From the NCBI GenBank assembly GCA_947172415.1, contig OX359198.1, positions 3,317,401 through 3,381,400 of the forward strand: a DNA stretch of 64,000 nt, in the 5' to 3' direction. A model generated the notes under the pieces. That model saw only the letters and a program-made list of their open reading frames with translations. It searched no databases and was not told the DNA's origin. Every line of letters starts with the position of its first letter. The first letter of the stretch is position 1. Positions 1 through 13,130 of this stretch are shown piece by piece. The stretch comes from Chondrosia reniformis (taxonomy: Eukaryota > Porifera > Demospongiae > Chondrillida > Chondrillidae). The translations under genes were made by a program, and so were the position numbers.

Positions 1-2508
1 TTATACTAGTCGTATGTATTTGTGGTATTTACTAATTTTATGTACTAATTGTATATAAAAATTGTTTGTACTAGTTGTATGTACTAATCGAATGTACTAT
101 TTGAATGTATTACATAGTTGTATGTACTAGTTGTAAGTACACAATACTACTTGTATGTTCTAGTTGTATGTACTAGATCTTCCTATATTCACTAGGTGGA
201 GGTTGTAGTTGTATGTACTCAATTGTAAGTAGTGGTTGCATGTTCTAATTGTATGTACTAATTGTATGTACTAGTTTTTCATGTAACAATTTTATGTATA
301 TATACTAGTTTTATGTATATATCAGTTGTTTGTACTAGTAGTATGTTCTAGTTTTATGTACTATATATATGTACTAGTTATATGTGTATGTACTAGTTAT
401 ATGTTATAGTTGTATGTACTAGTTATGTGTATTAGCTTTATGCAATAATGTTATGTACTAGTTGTTATGTACTAGTAAGTAGTTGCATGTACTAGTTGTG
501 TGTACTAGTTGTATGTACTAGTAACTAGATGTATATACTAGCTGTATGTACTAGTTATATGTGCTCATTGTATATATTAGTTGTATGTACTAGTAAGTAG
601 TTGCATGTACTAGTTATATGTACTAGTTGTATTTACTAGTTGCATGTACTAGTTGTTATGTACTAGTAAGTAGTTGCATGTACTAGTTATATATACCAGT
701 TGTATGTACTAGTTGTATGTACTAGTTGTATGTACCAGTAACTAGATGTATGTACTAGCTGTGTGTACTAGTTGTATGTACTAGTAACTAGATGTATGTA
801 CTAGTTATATGTGCTCATTGTATATATTAGTTGTATGTACTAGTAAGTAGTTGCATGTACTAGGTATATGTACTAGTTGTATGTAGTAGTTGCATGTACT
901 AGTTTTATGTACTAGTAACTAGATGTATGTACTAACTGTATGTACTAGTGGTATGTACTAATTGTCTCTACTAGTTGTTTTTACTAATACGTAGTTGCCT
1001 GCACCAGTTATATGTACTAATTGTATGCACTAGTTGTATGTACTAGTTGTATGTACTACTTGTGTGTAATTGTTGTATGTACTAGTTATATTTAGTGGTT
1101 GTAGTTACTAGTTGTAAGTTTTAATTGTATTTACTAGTAAGTAGTTGCATGTACTAGTTGTGTGTACTATTTTTGTGTAATAGTTGTATGTATATACTAG
1201 TTGTATGTACTAGTTGTAAGTTGAGATATGTTCTAGTTGTATGTAGTAGGTTTGTGTAATTGTTGTATGCACTTGTTATATAAACTATTTGTATGTACTA
1301 ATTTTATGTACCAGTTGTATCTACTAGTGAGTTGTTGCACGTACTTGTTATATGTCCCAGTTGTATGTACTAGGTGAATGTACTGGTTGTATATACAAGT
1401 TGTTTGTTTATAATTATATGGACTAATTTTATATAGGTACTAGTTATGTGTAATTGTTGTATGTACTATTTATATGTACTAGTTGTATATACTAGTTGTA
1501 TGTACTAGTAACTAGATGTAAGTACTAGCTGTGTGTACTATATGTATGTACTAATTGCATGTACTCGTTGTATGTACTAGTAAGTTGTTGCATGTACTAG
1601 TTATATGTACTATTGTTGTTTAATAGTTTTATGTACTAGTAAATAGAACTAGTTGTATTTACTAGTAACTAGATGTAAGTTCTAGCTGTATGTACTAGTT
1701 TTATGTACTAGCTTTATATACTAGTTTTATGTACTAGATACTAGTTGTATATACTTGTTTTATGCACTAGTTATATGTATTAATTGTATTTACTAATTGT
1801 GTGCAATTGTTGTTGTTACTAGTTGTTGTAGTAGTAACTAGTTGAATGTACTACTTGTATTTACTAATTGTATGTACTAATTGTATGTACTAGTGGTATA
1901 AAGTTTTATGAACTAGATGTATATACTAGTAATATGTAATAGTTGTAAGAACTAATTGTATGTACTAGTTGTATATACTAGTTATATGTACTAGGTGTAT
2001 GAATTAGTAACAATCTGTATTTACTAGTTTTAAGTTCTAGCTGTATGGAATATTTGTTTGTTGGTATATGGAATAGTTGTACTAGTTGTTTGAAATTTTT
2101 AGTAACATGTATTAGTTTTATGTACTAGCTGTATGTAGTAGTTATATGTACTAGTTGTATGTACTTGTTGTATATGTGTTCTACTAAGTAGTTGTATGCA
2201 CTAGTTATAAGAACTCGTTGGAGGTACTAGTTGTATGTACTAGTTGTAAGAACTGATTGTTTGTGGTGTTTGTATGTACTAGTAATTAGTTGCATGCACT
2301 AGTTATATGTGCCAGTTGTATGTACTACTTGTGTGTACTAGGTGTATGAATTAGTAACTTTCTGTATTTACTAGTTGTAAATGCTAGCTGTATGGAATAT
2401 TTGTTTGTAAGTATATGGACTAGTTGTGTACTAGTTGTGTGTAATTGTTGTGTCTACTAGTAAATAGTTGCATGTACTAGTTTTTGTACTATCTGAATGT
2501 ACTAGTTG

Positions 2509-2700
2509 TTGGCAATACATCGATATTGCAAATTTTGGCGTTCAGGAAGCTTTAGTTAACGAAGCTTTTCCATCATTATTTATAAAGTTCAGGACACTTA
2601 AGCGTCCTCAATCATTAGTATTACGAATATATATATTAAATCCCAATGATGCGGCCAAGTAGTTCGAGTTAATTCTGGGGGCGGCAGCCCCACGAGTTTT
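2509..2700. mobile_element. Short non-satellite insert, fragment of an unnamed repeat family
   Basis: About 190 bases unlike the satellite interrupt the array. Read on the minus strand, the part at 2,511-2,610 matches sequence near 48,930-49,010 and 54,025-54,100 of this window: shared blocks are GCTTAAGTGTCCTGAAC, AAAAGCTTC and CGATGTATTG in the same order. The other end holds two perfect small hairpins, GGGGC-GGCA-GCCCC and CGAGTTT-TT-AAACTCG. A 64-codon open frame starting in the satellite runs through it, but I see no protein similarity. It is probably a truncated or non-autonomous transposon; ends and class are not resolved. Confidence 0.55.
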
Positions 2701-3510
2701 TAAACTCGAAATACTTGTTTTTACTAGTTTATGTATTAGTTGTTAGAACTAGTTGTATGTAGTTATATGTACTAGTTGTATATACTAGTAACAATCTGTG
2801 TTTACTAATTGTATGTACTAGTTATATATACTAGTTGAATGTACTTATATGTACTTGTTGTATGTACTATTTGTATGTTATAGTTTTATGAACTAGTTGT
2901 ATGTACAAGGTGTATGTACTAGTAACAATCTGTGTTTATGTACTAGTTGTAAATACTAATTGTATGTACTTATGTTTACTAGTTCTATGTACTAGTTATG
3001 TGAAATTGTTTTATGCACTAGTTATTAGTACTCGTATGTACTAGCTGTTTGTACTAGTTATAAGTACTAGTTGTTTGTACTAGTTGTATGTCCTAGTTGG
3101 ATGTACTAGTAACTAGTTGTATGTACTAATTGTATGTACTAGTTCTATGTATAACTTTTATGTACTCCTTGTGTGAAATAGGTGTGTGTACTAGTTATAT
3201 GTACTAGCTGTATGTCCTAGCTACTAGTTGTATGTCCTAGTTGAATGTACTAGTTGCATATTCTAGTTACTAGTTATATGTACTAGTTGTATGTACTAGC
3301 TCTATGTACTAGTTTTATGTACTAGTTGTATTTTCTGGTTGTATGTAATAGTTGTATGTAGAAGTAACTAGTTGTATGTAGTACTTGTACGAACAAGTTA
3401 TATGTACTGGTTATATGTACTAGTTCTATGTCCTAGTTGTACTAGTTGTAAGAACTATAAAGTTGTATAAACGGGTTGTATGTACTAATTGTAGGTTCCA
3501 GTTGTATGTA

Positions 3511-4030
3511 CTTGTTGAATATACTAGTTGTAAATACTAGTTGTTTGCAATAGTTGAATGTACTAGTTATATGTACTAGTTGAATGTTCTAGTTGTATGT
3601 AAGTGTTTTAGGTACAAGTTATATATACTAGTTGTATGTAATAGGTGTATGTACTAGTTGTATGTACTAACTAGTGGTTGCATGTACTAGTTATATGTAC
3701 TAGTTGTATGTACTTATTGTATGTACTAGTTGTATGTACTAGTTTTATTCCCTAGTTGTATGTAGATGTATGTACTTGTTGAATATACTAGTTGTAAATA
3801 CTAGTTGTTTGCAATAGTTGAATGTACTAGTTATATGTACTAGTTGAATGTTCTAGTTGTATGTAAGTGTTTTAGGTACAAGTTATATATACTAGTTGTA
3901 TGTAATAGGTGTATGTACTAGTTGTATGTACTAACTAGTGGTTGCATGTACTAGTTATATGTACTAGTTGTATGTACTTATTGTATGTACTAGTTGTATG
4001 TACTAGTTTTATTCCCTAGTTGTATGTAGA
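3511..4030 (+). repeat. 264-bp higher-order repeat, two copies
   Basis: The blocks 3,511-3,774 and 3,775-4,030 are almost identical, including idiosyncratic variants of the 13-bp unit such as TAAGTGTTTTAGGTAC and TTTTATTCCCTAG. This is a recent local duplication inside the older satellite. Confidence 0.85.
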
Positions 4031-6897
4031 TGTTGTACTAGTTTTGTATTCTAGTGACTATCAGTATATACTAGTTGTATGTTCTAGTTGTTTGAACTAG
4101 TTGCATGTAGTTATATTAAGTACTTGAATGTACTAGTTGTGTGTACTTTTCATATTTACTAGTTGTACTTAATAGTTTTATGTACTCGTGGCATGTACTA
4201 GTTGTATGTACTAGTAAGTAGATGTATGTACTAGTTGAATGTACTACTTGTAGGCACTAGTTGTATGTACTAGATGTATGTACTAGGTGTATGTAATAAT
4301 TGTATGTAGTAGTTTTATGAACTAGTAATTAATTGCATGCACTAGTTATAGGAACTAGATGTATATACAAGTTGTATGTACCAGGTGTATGATTTAGTAA
4401 TAATCTGTATTTACTAGTTGGAAGTACTAGCTGTATGGACTATTTGTAAGTAGTTATATGTTCTAGTTGTATGTACTAGTTTTACATAGTAGTAACTAGT
4501 TGTGTGTACTAGTTGTATGTTCTAGTACAAGTTATATATATTAGTTATATTTAAAAGTTATATTTACTAGTTGTTTGAACTGGTTGTAGCACTAATTGTA
4601 TGGACTAGTTGTATGTACTAGATGCATGTACTAATTGTGTGAAATAATTAATCGTCATAGTGGGAGTTCTAGTTTAATGCACTAGTTGTATGGACTATAT
4701 ATATGTACTAGGTAAATGTGTATGTTATAGTCATAGGTACTAGTTGTATGTGCTAGTTGTATGAACTAGTTGTATGTACTAGTTATATATAATGTACTAG
4801 TTGTATAAACTAGGTGTATGTACTAGTTGTATATACTATTATAATTACAAGGTATATGTGTATGTACTAGTTATATGTAGTAGGTGTATGTACTAGTTAT
4901 ATGTCCCAGTCGTTTGTACTAGTTGTATGCAGTAGTCATGTGCTAGTTTTATATACAAGTTGTACGTTCTAGTATTAAGTTCTCGTCCTATGAACTAGTT
5001 GTATGTACTAGTTTCTAGTTGTATGTACTAGTTGTATGTACTATTTATAATTTCTAGGTATATGTGTATGTACTAGTTATATGTAGTAGGTGTATGTACT
5101 ATCTATTTGTCCTAGTTGTTTGTACTAGTTGTATGTACTAGTTGTATGTAATAGTTGTGTGTACTATTTGGTTGTACTAGTTGTATGTACTAGTTGCATA
5201 TACAAGTTGTATGTTCTAGTATTATGTACTCGTTCTATGAACGAGTAGTATGTAGGAGTTGTATGTACTAGTTGTATATACTAGTTGTTGATTCTTGTGC
5301 TAGTTATGTAAGGTACTAGGTAGGTTCTAGTTGTATGTACTAGTTGAATGTAAGAGTTGTATGAATTAGTTGTATGTACTAGTACAAGTTATATTTACTA
5401 GTTGTAGGTATCAGTTGTATGTACTAGTTGTATGTAGTACTTGTATGTTCTAATTGCATGAACTAGTTTTAAGTACTAGTTGTATGTACTAGTTATATAC
5501 TAGTTGTATGTACTAGTTGTGTGTACTATTTGCATGTATTAACTGTGTGTATTAGTTATGTACTAGTTGCATGTACTAGTTCTAATAACTAGTTGTATGT
5601 ACTAGTACTGGTCATATTTACTAGTTTTATGTACTAGTACAAGTTAAATTTACTAATTATAGATATTGGTTGTATGTAGTAGTTGTATGTTCTAATTGTT
5701 TGAACTAGTTGTATGTACTAATTGTATGTACTAGTTATATGAACTAGTTTTAAGTACTTGTTGTGTGTACTATTTGTATGCACTAGTTTTATGTACTACT
5801 TGTATGTACTAGTTGTATGTACTATTTGTATGTACTAATTGTATGTACTAGGTGTATGTAATATTTATATTTACCACTTTTATGTGTATGTACTAGTTAT
5901 ATGTAGTAGTTCGGTACTAGTTATAGGTACTAGTTGTAAGTTCAAAAACTAGTAAAACTAGGTACTAAGTAGATACTAGTTGTATCTACTAGTTGTATCT
6001 GCTAGTACAATTTATATTTAATAGTTACATTTACTAGTTGTATGTACTAGTACAAGTTATATATATTTAATAGTTGTATTTACTAGTTGTATTTAATAGT
6101 TGTTTGTACTGGTTTTATGTACTAGTTGTATGTACTATTTGTAGTACTAGTTATATGTTTGTGAAATAGTTATATGTACTATTTGTATACACTAGGTGTA
6201 TGTACTAGTTGTATATACTATTATAATTACCAGGTATATGTGTATGTACTAGTTATATGCAGTAGCTATGTACTAGTTTTATATACAAGTTGTACGTTCT
6301 AGTATTAAGTTCTTGTCCTATGAACTAGTTGTATGCACTATGTGTATGGACTATTTATAAGAACCAACTTTATGTTTGTGTACTAGCTAGATATACTTGT
6401 TGTATTCACTAGCTGTGTGTACTAGTTGTATGTACTATTTATAATTTCTAGGTATATGTGTATGTACTAGTTATATGTAGTAGGTGTATGTACTAGCTAT
6501 TTGTCCTAGTTGTTTGTACTAGTTGTATGTACTAGTTGTATGTACTAGTTGTGTGAACTATTTGGTTGTACTAGTTGTATGTTCTAGTTGCATGTACAAG
6601 TTTTATGCACTAGTACTAGTTATATTTACTAATTGCAGTAGTTATGTTCGAATTGTACGTACTAGTTTTAAATATAAACAAGTTGTATGTAGTAGCTATG
6701 TACTAGTTGTATATACAAGTTGTAATTTCTAGTATTAAGTACTCGTTCTATGAACTAGTTGTATGTACTAGTTTCTAGTTTTATATACTAGTTGTATATA
6801 CTATTTATAATTACAAGGTATATGTGTATTTACTAGTTATATATAGTAGGTGTATGTACTAGTTCTATGTCTTAGCTGTTTGTCCTAGCTGTATGTA

Positions 6898-8871
6898 CTT
6901 TGAATCCTCGATTATCTTGATCACAAAATTACCTTGCACATGACACGTGGATTATGCAATTATTACACCAACGTATGCGAATGTGACACCTTTCAGTCGT
7001 GCTAAAGTTTTTTGCTCGATCGAGGATGACGGAGTCTACTAACGCTGCGAAGCCTAAGCGAAAGAGAACAGTTTTAAGTATTGAAGACAAAGTGGCCATC
7101 ATAAAGCAGCTAGAGAGCAGCTCTGCTAACGTTATTGCCGAACGCTATGGCATTGGAAAGGACACAGTCTTGGATATTAAGAAGAAGCGGGATAAGATCC
7201 TTTGCTTCAACCAGGAGATGCACAACATGGGTATTAGTAAAAAGGCAAAAGAAACGAAGGTCTGAGATGACGAACAGCATGATAAGGCCGTCTACTTATG
7301 GTTCAAACAAAAGCGGATGGAGGGTATACCTATCTCAGGCCCGATATTGTGTGAAAAAGCTGTCCAGCTGCACAAGAAGATGTGCGGTGAAGAGTCAAGT
7401 TTCTCTGGAAGTACAGGTTGGCAATGGAGGTTCTGCAAGAGGCACGGAATATGCAACTTGTCCCTTGAAGGTGAGAAATTATCTGCTGATACAGAAGCAA
7501 GTGCAGCTTTCGTCATATCTTTCAGGGAATTCGTTGAAGAGCCCCAGCTTACTCTCAATCAAATTTTCAATTGTGATTAGACTGGACTTAACTTTCGCTT
7601 GTTTTCAGACAAGACACTAGCTGCTTCCTTTGAGCACTCTGCTGATGGAAGAAAGCTGAGCAAAGAGAGAGTCACAATCAATGCCTGTGCAAATGCTACA
7701 GGCACCATCAAGTTACCTCTCCAGGTTAACGGAAAAGCAAAACACCCAAGGTGTTTTAGGGGTTTGAGGATGGACTTCCTTCCTGTGGAGTACTGTGGCC
7801 AGAAAAGTGCATGGAAGAGCTCCTAGATTTTTCATGCCTGGTTTCACAACTCATTCATCCCTACAGTACGCAAAGAGCTCTCTTCTCTTGGCTTTGAGCC
7901 AAAAGCTGTTCTGGTGCTGGATAATTGCCCTGCCAACCCCAGTGAAGAAGCCCTCATTAGTGATGATGGAAAGATCACAGCCCTTTACTTGCCACCAAAT
8001 TTCACTTCCTTGTTTCAACCAATGGATCAAGGGGTACATATGGCACTCAAGTGCCACTACAAGATGAAATTGTTACGAAGGCTATTGATAGAAGATGAGA
8101 ATGGCGTATCTCTCATTGATTTCCTGAAGTCATTGAATATGAAAATTGTCACAGAGCTAATCGCAGAGTCATGGGGTGAAATCAAAGAATCCACACTACG
8201 CAAGTCGTGGAGAAAGATCATGCCTATTCAAGAACCAAAGGAGAGTGAAGATCAGACTGAAGGAGAGGAAGATGTGCAAGAATTTATACATGAATTTCAG
8301 GAGTTGGGATACAGTATGGATGAAAATGAGATAAGTTCCTGGCTTAACAGTGATTCCAATGATCCTGGCTTTCAGCTGATTACAGATGATAAAATCAGTG
8401 ACCATGTTCTCTCAGAGCAAGTGCCTGACCAGGAAGATGAGCCTGAACCAGAGGAAGGAGAATCGAATGTCTGTCCTGTCTCCAACTGGCAGCTCATATG
8501 ATTGAGAAGTGCCTCAGATGGCTTGAATACCAGCCTGAAGTAAATCCATACAACACATGCATGTTGAGAGAACTCCATGCCCTCGCAGTGCGTTAACGAG
8601 GAGAGTCCCTAAAACAGAGGACCTTACTAGAGATGCTACAAAAGTAAATGTATGTATGAGCACATGCATATGTATTTGTACAATGTTATAGAATGTTATA
8701 CAATCATTAAACTGATCTATACGTGTTTTGTTGGCGTGCTTGATCGTCCAAAGAAATCGTTCTACGGTTCTACATATTTGATTGTATTTCACTTATCCGA
8801 ACTTTTCACTTATCTGAATAAAATTTTTGTGCCATTTGACCAATGGGGTTCGGATAACCGAGGATTCACTG
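6898..8871 (+). mobile_element. Tigger/pogo-type DNA transposon (Tc1/mariner superfamily)
   Basis: A 1,974-bp element with terminal inverted repeats. The left end reads CTTTGAATCCTCGATTATCT; the right end, reverse-complemented, reads CAGTGAATCCTCGGTTATCC (16 of 20 match). It is flanked by TA on both sides (6,896-6,897 and 8,872-8,873), the target duplication of this superfamily. Removing the element restores a normal satellite junction, TGTATG-TA-CTAGTTG. The interior encodes a CENP-B/pogo-like transposase in one frame with three stop codons. The element cannot make its own transposase, but its ends are nearly intact. Confidence 0.93.
7026..8501 (+). pseudogene. Tigger/pogo transposase, three in-frame stops
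   Basis: One frame of 491 codons from the ATG at 7,026; a GTG at 6,999 is also in frame but is a poorer start. Residues about 12-62 form a CENP-B-type N-terminal helix-turn-helix (IEDKVAIIKQLE, YGIGKDTVLDIKK). A second CENP-B/Tc5-like DNA-binding domain follows (WFKQKRMEGIPISGP, EKAVQLHKKM, GWQWRFCKRHGI). The DDE catalytic core has D184 (NCD-stop-TGLNF), D299 (LVLDNCPANP) and D334 (LFQPMDQGV), and the C-terminal tail is acidic. Stops are TGA at 7,263 (probably from CGA), TAG at 7,578 directly after the first catalytic Asp where the family has Glu, and TAG at 7,824 where Glu is also usual. There are no frameshifts, so the copy is only lightly decayed. Length fits the family. Confidence 0.9.
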
Positions 8872-10980
8872 TACTAGTTGAATGTACTAGTTGTATGTGC
8901 TAATTGTATGTAATAGTTGTGTGTAATATTTGTCATGTACTAGTTGTATGTACTAGTTGCATGTACTAGTTGTATGTACTAATTGTTTGTACTAGTTGTA
9001 TGCACTAGTTATATGTACTAGCTCTAGTTATATTTACTAATTGTAGGTCTAGTTGTATGTAGAAGTTGTATGTAGAAGTTGTATGTAGTAGTTGCATGTA
9101 CAAGTTATGTACTAGTTGCATATACAAGTTGTGTGTTCTAGTATTATGTACTCGTTCTATGAACTAGTAGTATGTACTAGTTGTATATACTAGTTGTTGA
9201 TTCTTGTGCTAGTTATGTAAGGTACTAGGTAGGTTCTAGTTGTATGTACTAGTTGAATGTAATAGTTGTATGAATTAGTTGTATGTACTAGTACAAGTTA
9301 TATTTACTAGTTGTAGGTATCAGTTTTATATATTAGTTGTATGTATATAGTACTTGTATGTTCTAATTGCATGAACTAGTTTTATGTACTAGTTGTATGT
9401 ACTATGTATATGCTAGTTGTATGTACTAATTGTGTGTACTATTTGTATGTATTAACTGTGTGTATTAGTTATGTACTAGTTGCATGTACTAGTTCTAATA
9501 ACTAGTTGTATGTACTAGTACTGGTCATATTTACTAGTTGTATGTACTAGTACAAGTTAAATTTACTAATTATAGGTATTAGTTGAATGTTGTAGTTGTA
9601 TGTGCTAATTGTATGTACTAGTTTTGTGTACTATTTGTCATGTACTAGATGTATTTTCTAGTTGTATGTACTAGTTGTATGTACTAATTGTTTGTACTAG
9701 TTGTATGCACTAGTTATATGTACTAGCTCTAGTTATATTTACTAATTGTAGGTCAAGTTGTATGTAGAAGTTGTATGTAGAAGTTGTATGTAGTAGTTGC
9801 ATGTACAAGTTATGTACTAGTTACATATACAAGTTGTGTGTTCTAGTATTATGTACTCGTTCTATGAACTAGTAGTATGTACTAGTTGTATGTACTAGTT
9901 GTATATACTAGTTGTTGATTCTTGTGCTAGTTATGTAAGGTACTAGGTAGGTTCTAGTTGTATGTACTAGTTGAATGTAATAGTTGTATGAATTAGTTGT
10001 ATGTACTAGTACAAGTTATATTTACTAGTTGTAGGTGTCAGTTTTATATATTAGTTGTATGTATATAGTACTTGTATGTTCTAATTGCATGAACTAGTTT
10101 TATGTACTAGTTGTATGTACTATGTATATGCTAGTTGTATGTACTAGTTGTGTGTACTATTTGTATGTATTAACTGTGTGTATTAGTTATGTACTAGTTG
10201 CATGTACTAGTTCTAATAACTAGTTGTATGTACTAGTACTGGTCATATTTACTAGTTGTATGTACTAGTACAAGTTAAATTTACTAATTATAGGTATTAG
10301 TTGAATGTTGTAGTTGTATGTGCTAATTGTATGTACTAGTTGTGTGTACTATTTGTCATGTACTAGTTGTATGTACTAGTTGCATGTACTAGTTGTATGT
10401 ACTAATTGTTTGTACTAGTTGTATGCACTAGTTATATGTACTAGCTCTAGTTATATTTACTAATTGTAGGTCAAGTTGTATGTAGAAGTTGTATGTAGAA
10501 GTTGTATGTAGTAGTTGCATGTACAAGTTATGTACTAGTTACATATACAAGTTGTGTGTTCTAGTATTATGTACTCGTTCTATGAACTAGTAGTATGTAC
10601 TAGTTGTATGTACTAGTTGTATATACTAGTTGTTGATTCTTGTGCTAGTTATGTAAGGTACTAGGTAGGTTCTAGTTGTATTGTATTGTAGTTGTGTCTA
10701 CTACTTGTATGTACTAGTTTTATGTACTAGTTGTGTGTACTAGTTGTATTTACTAGTTGTATGCACTAGTTGTATGTATTAGATGTATGTACTTTTTATG
10801 TAATAGTTATATATAGTTGTTGTTTGTACTAGTTATATGTACTATAGTTGTATGAACTATAATGTATATATGTTCTAGTTGTATGTGCTAGATACTAGTT
10901 GTATGTACTAGTTGTATGTACTAGTTGAATTTACTATTTGTATTCACTAGTTCTATGTAGTAGTTGTATGTACTAGTTGT
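8872..10980 (+). repeat. 13-bp satellite with a 718-bp higher-order repeat
   Basis: From about 8,877 to 10,680 the satellite is organised in near-identical 718-bp blocks, about 2.5 copies. The marker GGTACTAGGTAGGTTCTAG occurs at 9,221, 9,939 and 10,657, exactly 718 apart both times. A more diverged relative of the same block lies at about 5,160-5,760, on the other side of the Tigger element. Plain satellite follows to 10,980. No gene is seen. Confidence 0.85.
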
Positions 10981-11262
10981 ATGTACAAACGATTAGAAAC
11001 GATTAGCACACATGATTTCAGAAAAGAAGAAGCAACCATACGCAACTACAATCTACTGGATGAGATGTATGCTCAATTTGTCACTACTGCGATCTGCCGT
11101 GACATACCTAAGGGGATCCAGACACTAATCCAAAAAGCTAAGTGTACCAGACATCATCGAGGTAACAAATTCTGGGACATAAACTTATCCAACTATAAAT
11201 CTATTATCTATATAGAGTCATATTATTGTATAATTATCGTATTATAATAAAATGGTTAACTA
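10981..11262 (+). other. Unrecognised non-satellite insert with an 88-codon open frame
   Basis: About 280 bases unlike either satellite. An ATG in the last satellite unit (10,981) opens 88 codons, ending at 11,247. The first part is hydrophilic and looks protein-like (HDFRKEEATIRNYNLLDEMY, AICRDIPKGIQTLIQKAK), while the end becomes AT-rich and hydrophobic (YYCIIIVL). I recognise no family. It could be a captured exon or the 5'-truncated tail of an element; the AATAAAA at about 11,245-11,253 would fit a polyadenylation signal. No clear target duplication was found. Confidence 0.4.
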
Positions 11263-11390
11263 GTTGTATGTAATAGTTGTGTGTACTAGTAGTAGTACTA
11301 TATAGTTGTGTGTACTAGTTGTATGTCCTACTTGTAGTACTAGTTGTAGTACTAGTTGTATGTACTAGTTGTATGTATTAGTTGTGTAGC
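11263..11390 (+). repeat. 13-bp satellite remnant, forward orientation
   Basis: A short run of forward 13-bp units between the unrecognised insert and the 123-bp satellite. It ends at TTAGTTGTGTAG, where the second satellite begins. On the far side of that second satellite the 13-bp unit reappears in reverse orientation. Confidence 0.85.
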
Positions 11391-13130
11391 CAAACCTGAA
11401 TTTAAGGGTCCCCGAAGTTTTACAACTTATTTCCGAGTAAAAATGGCCACCAATTTCCAAACTTTGGGCTATGAAGCCGTACAGAAGACTTTACCAATGG
11501 TAAAAATGGCCGCTGTACTCGATTAAAGGGTCCCAGAAGCTCTACGACCTGTCTGTAAATAAAAATGGCCGCCAATTGTAAAAGTTTGGTCTATGCAGCT
11601 CTAACAAAGACTCTTCCGAGGGTAAAAATAAATGACATACCCAATTTAAGGGTCCCTGGAGCTCTACGACCTATCTCCGAGTTAAAAATGGCCGTCGATT
11701 TCGAAAATATGGGCATGAAGCCATACCAAAGACCGTTCCTAGGATAAAAATGGCCGCCGAACACGATTTAAGGGTCCCAATGCTCTACTACCTATCCATA
11801 TATTAAAAATGGCTGCCAATTTCGAAAATATGGGGCATGAAGTCATATTGAAGACCGTTTCTAGGATAAAAATAGCCACCAAACGTGATTTAAGGGTCTC
11901 CGAAGCTCTACCACCTATCTATGAGTGAAAAATGGCCACCGATTTTGAAAATATGGGCTATGAAGCCGTACCGAAGACCATTTCAAGGATAAAAATGGCC
12001 GCCAAACCAGATTAAAGGGTCCCTGAGACTCTACGACCTATCTCGGAGTTAAAAATAGCTGCTGAAATTGAAAGTATGGGCTATGAAGCTGTACCAGTCC
12101 GTTCCTAGGATAAAAATGGCCACCAAAATCGATTAAAGGGTCTCCGAAGCTTTACGAACTGTCCCCAAGTTAAAAATGGCCGCCGATTTCGAACATATGG
12201 GCTCTGAAGCCGTATTGAAGACCGTTCATAGGATAAAATGGCCGCTGAATCCGTTTAAAGGGTCCCTGAAGCTCTACTACCTATCTCCGTGTTAAAAATG
12301 GCCACCAATTTCTAAAATATGGGCTATGAAGCCGTACCGAAGTCCATTTCTAGGATAAAAATGGCCCCTGAATACAAATAAAGAGTCCCCAAAGATCTAA
12401 GACCTATACGTGAATTAAAAATTGCCGCCTATTTCGAAAATATGGGCTATGAAGCCGTACTGAAGATAGTTTCTAGGATAAAAATGGCCGCCGAATACAA
12501 ATGAAAGGTCCCCGAAGATCTAAGACCTATCACCGAGTTAAAAATGGCCGCCTATTTCGAAAGTATGGGCTATCAAGCCGTCCTGAAAACCGTTTCTAGG
12601 ATAAAAATGGCCGCAGAATACAAATAAAAGGTCCCCGAAGATCTAAGACCTATCACCGAGTTAAAAATGGCGGCCTATTTCTAAAATATGGGCTATGAAG
12701 CCGTACCGAAGATAGTTTCTAGGATAAAAATGTCCGCCGAATACGAATAAAAGGTCCGCGAATCTCTACGACCTATCACCGAGTTAAAAATGTCCGCCGA
12801 TTTCGAAAATATGGGCTATAAAGCCGTACCGAAGACCGTTTCTAGGATAAAATGGCCGCCTTAACCGATTAAAGGGTCCCCGAAGCTCTACGACCTATCC
12901 CCGAGTTAAATATGGCCGCCGATTTCGAAAATATGGGCTATGAAGCCGTACCGAAGACCGTTTCTTGGATAAAAATGGCCGCTGAATCCGATTAAAGGGT
13001 CCCTGAAGCTCTACGACCTATCACTGAGATAAAAATGGCCGCCTATTTCGAAAATATGGGCTATGAAGCCGTACCGAAGACTGTTTCTAGGATAAAAATG
13101 GCCGCAGAATCCGAATAAAGGTCCCCGAAG

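Larger units (their letters stand above)
1..6897 (+). repeat. 13-bp satellite array, forward orientation (segment 1)
   Basis: Tandem array of a degenerate 13-bp unit close to TAGTTGTATGTAC. Many units carry the palindromes ACTAGT and GTAC. Single-base changes and 1-3 base indels are common, so units drift in and out of phase. Because 13 is not a multiple of 3, any open frame repeats every 39 bases and gives meaningless YVLVVCTSC-like peptides. I see no gene in it apart from the unrelated insert near 2.5 kb. The array resumes directly after the Tigger element, so it predates that insertion. Confidence 0.95.

Noticed and set aside
6523-6732. Open frames rich in Tyr, Val, Cys and Ser inside the 13-bp satellite (also 63,300-63,494 and others)
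   Set aside because: They repeat with the 39-base period of a 13-bp unit and carry no domain; by-products of the satellite.
1-6897. Telomeric repeat
   Set aside because: No TTAGGG-like or other G-rich array; the unit is 13 bp, AT-rich and changes orientation.
7578-7826. Alternative genetic code with UAG as Glu
   Set aside because: The open LINE frame and other segments use a standard code, other stops are CGA or CAG decay, and the element set is animal-like; better explained by mutation.
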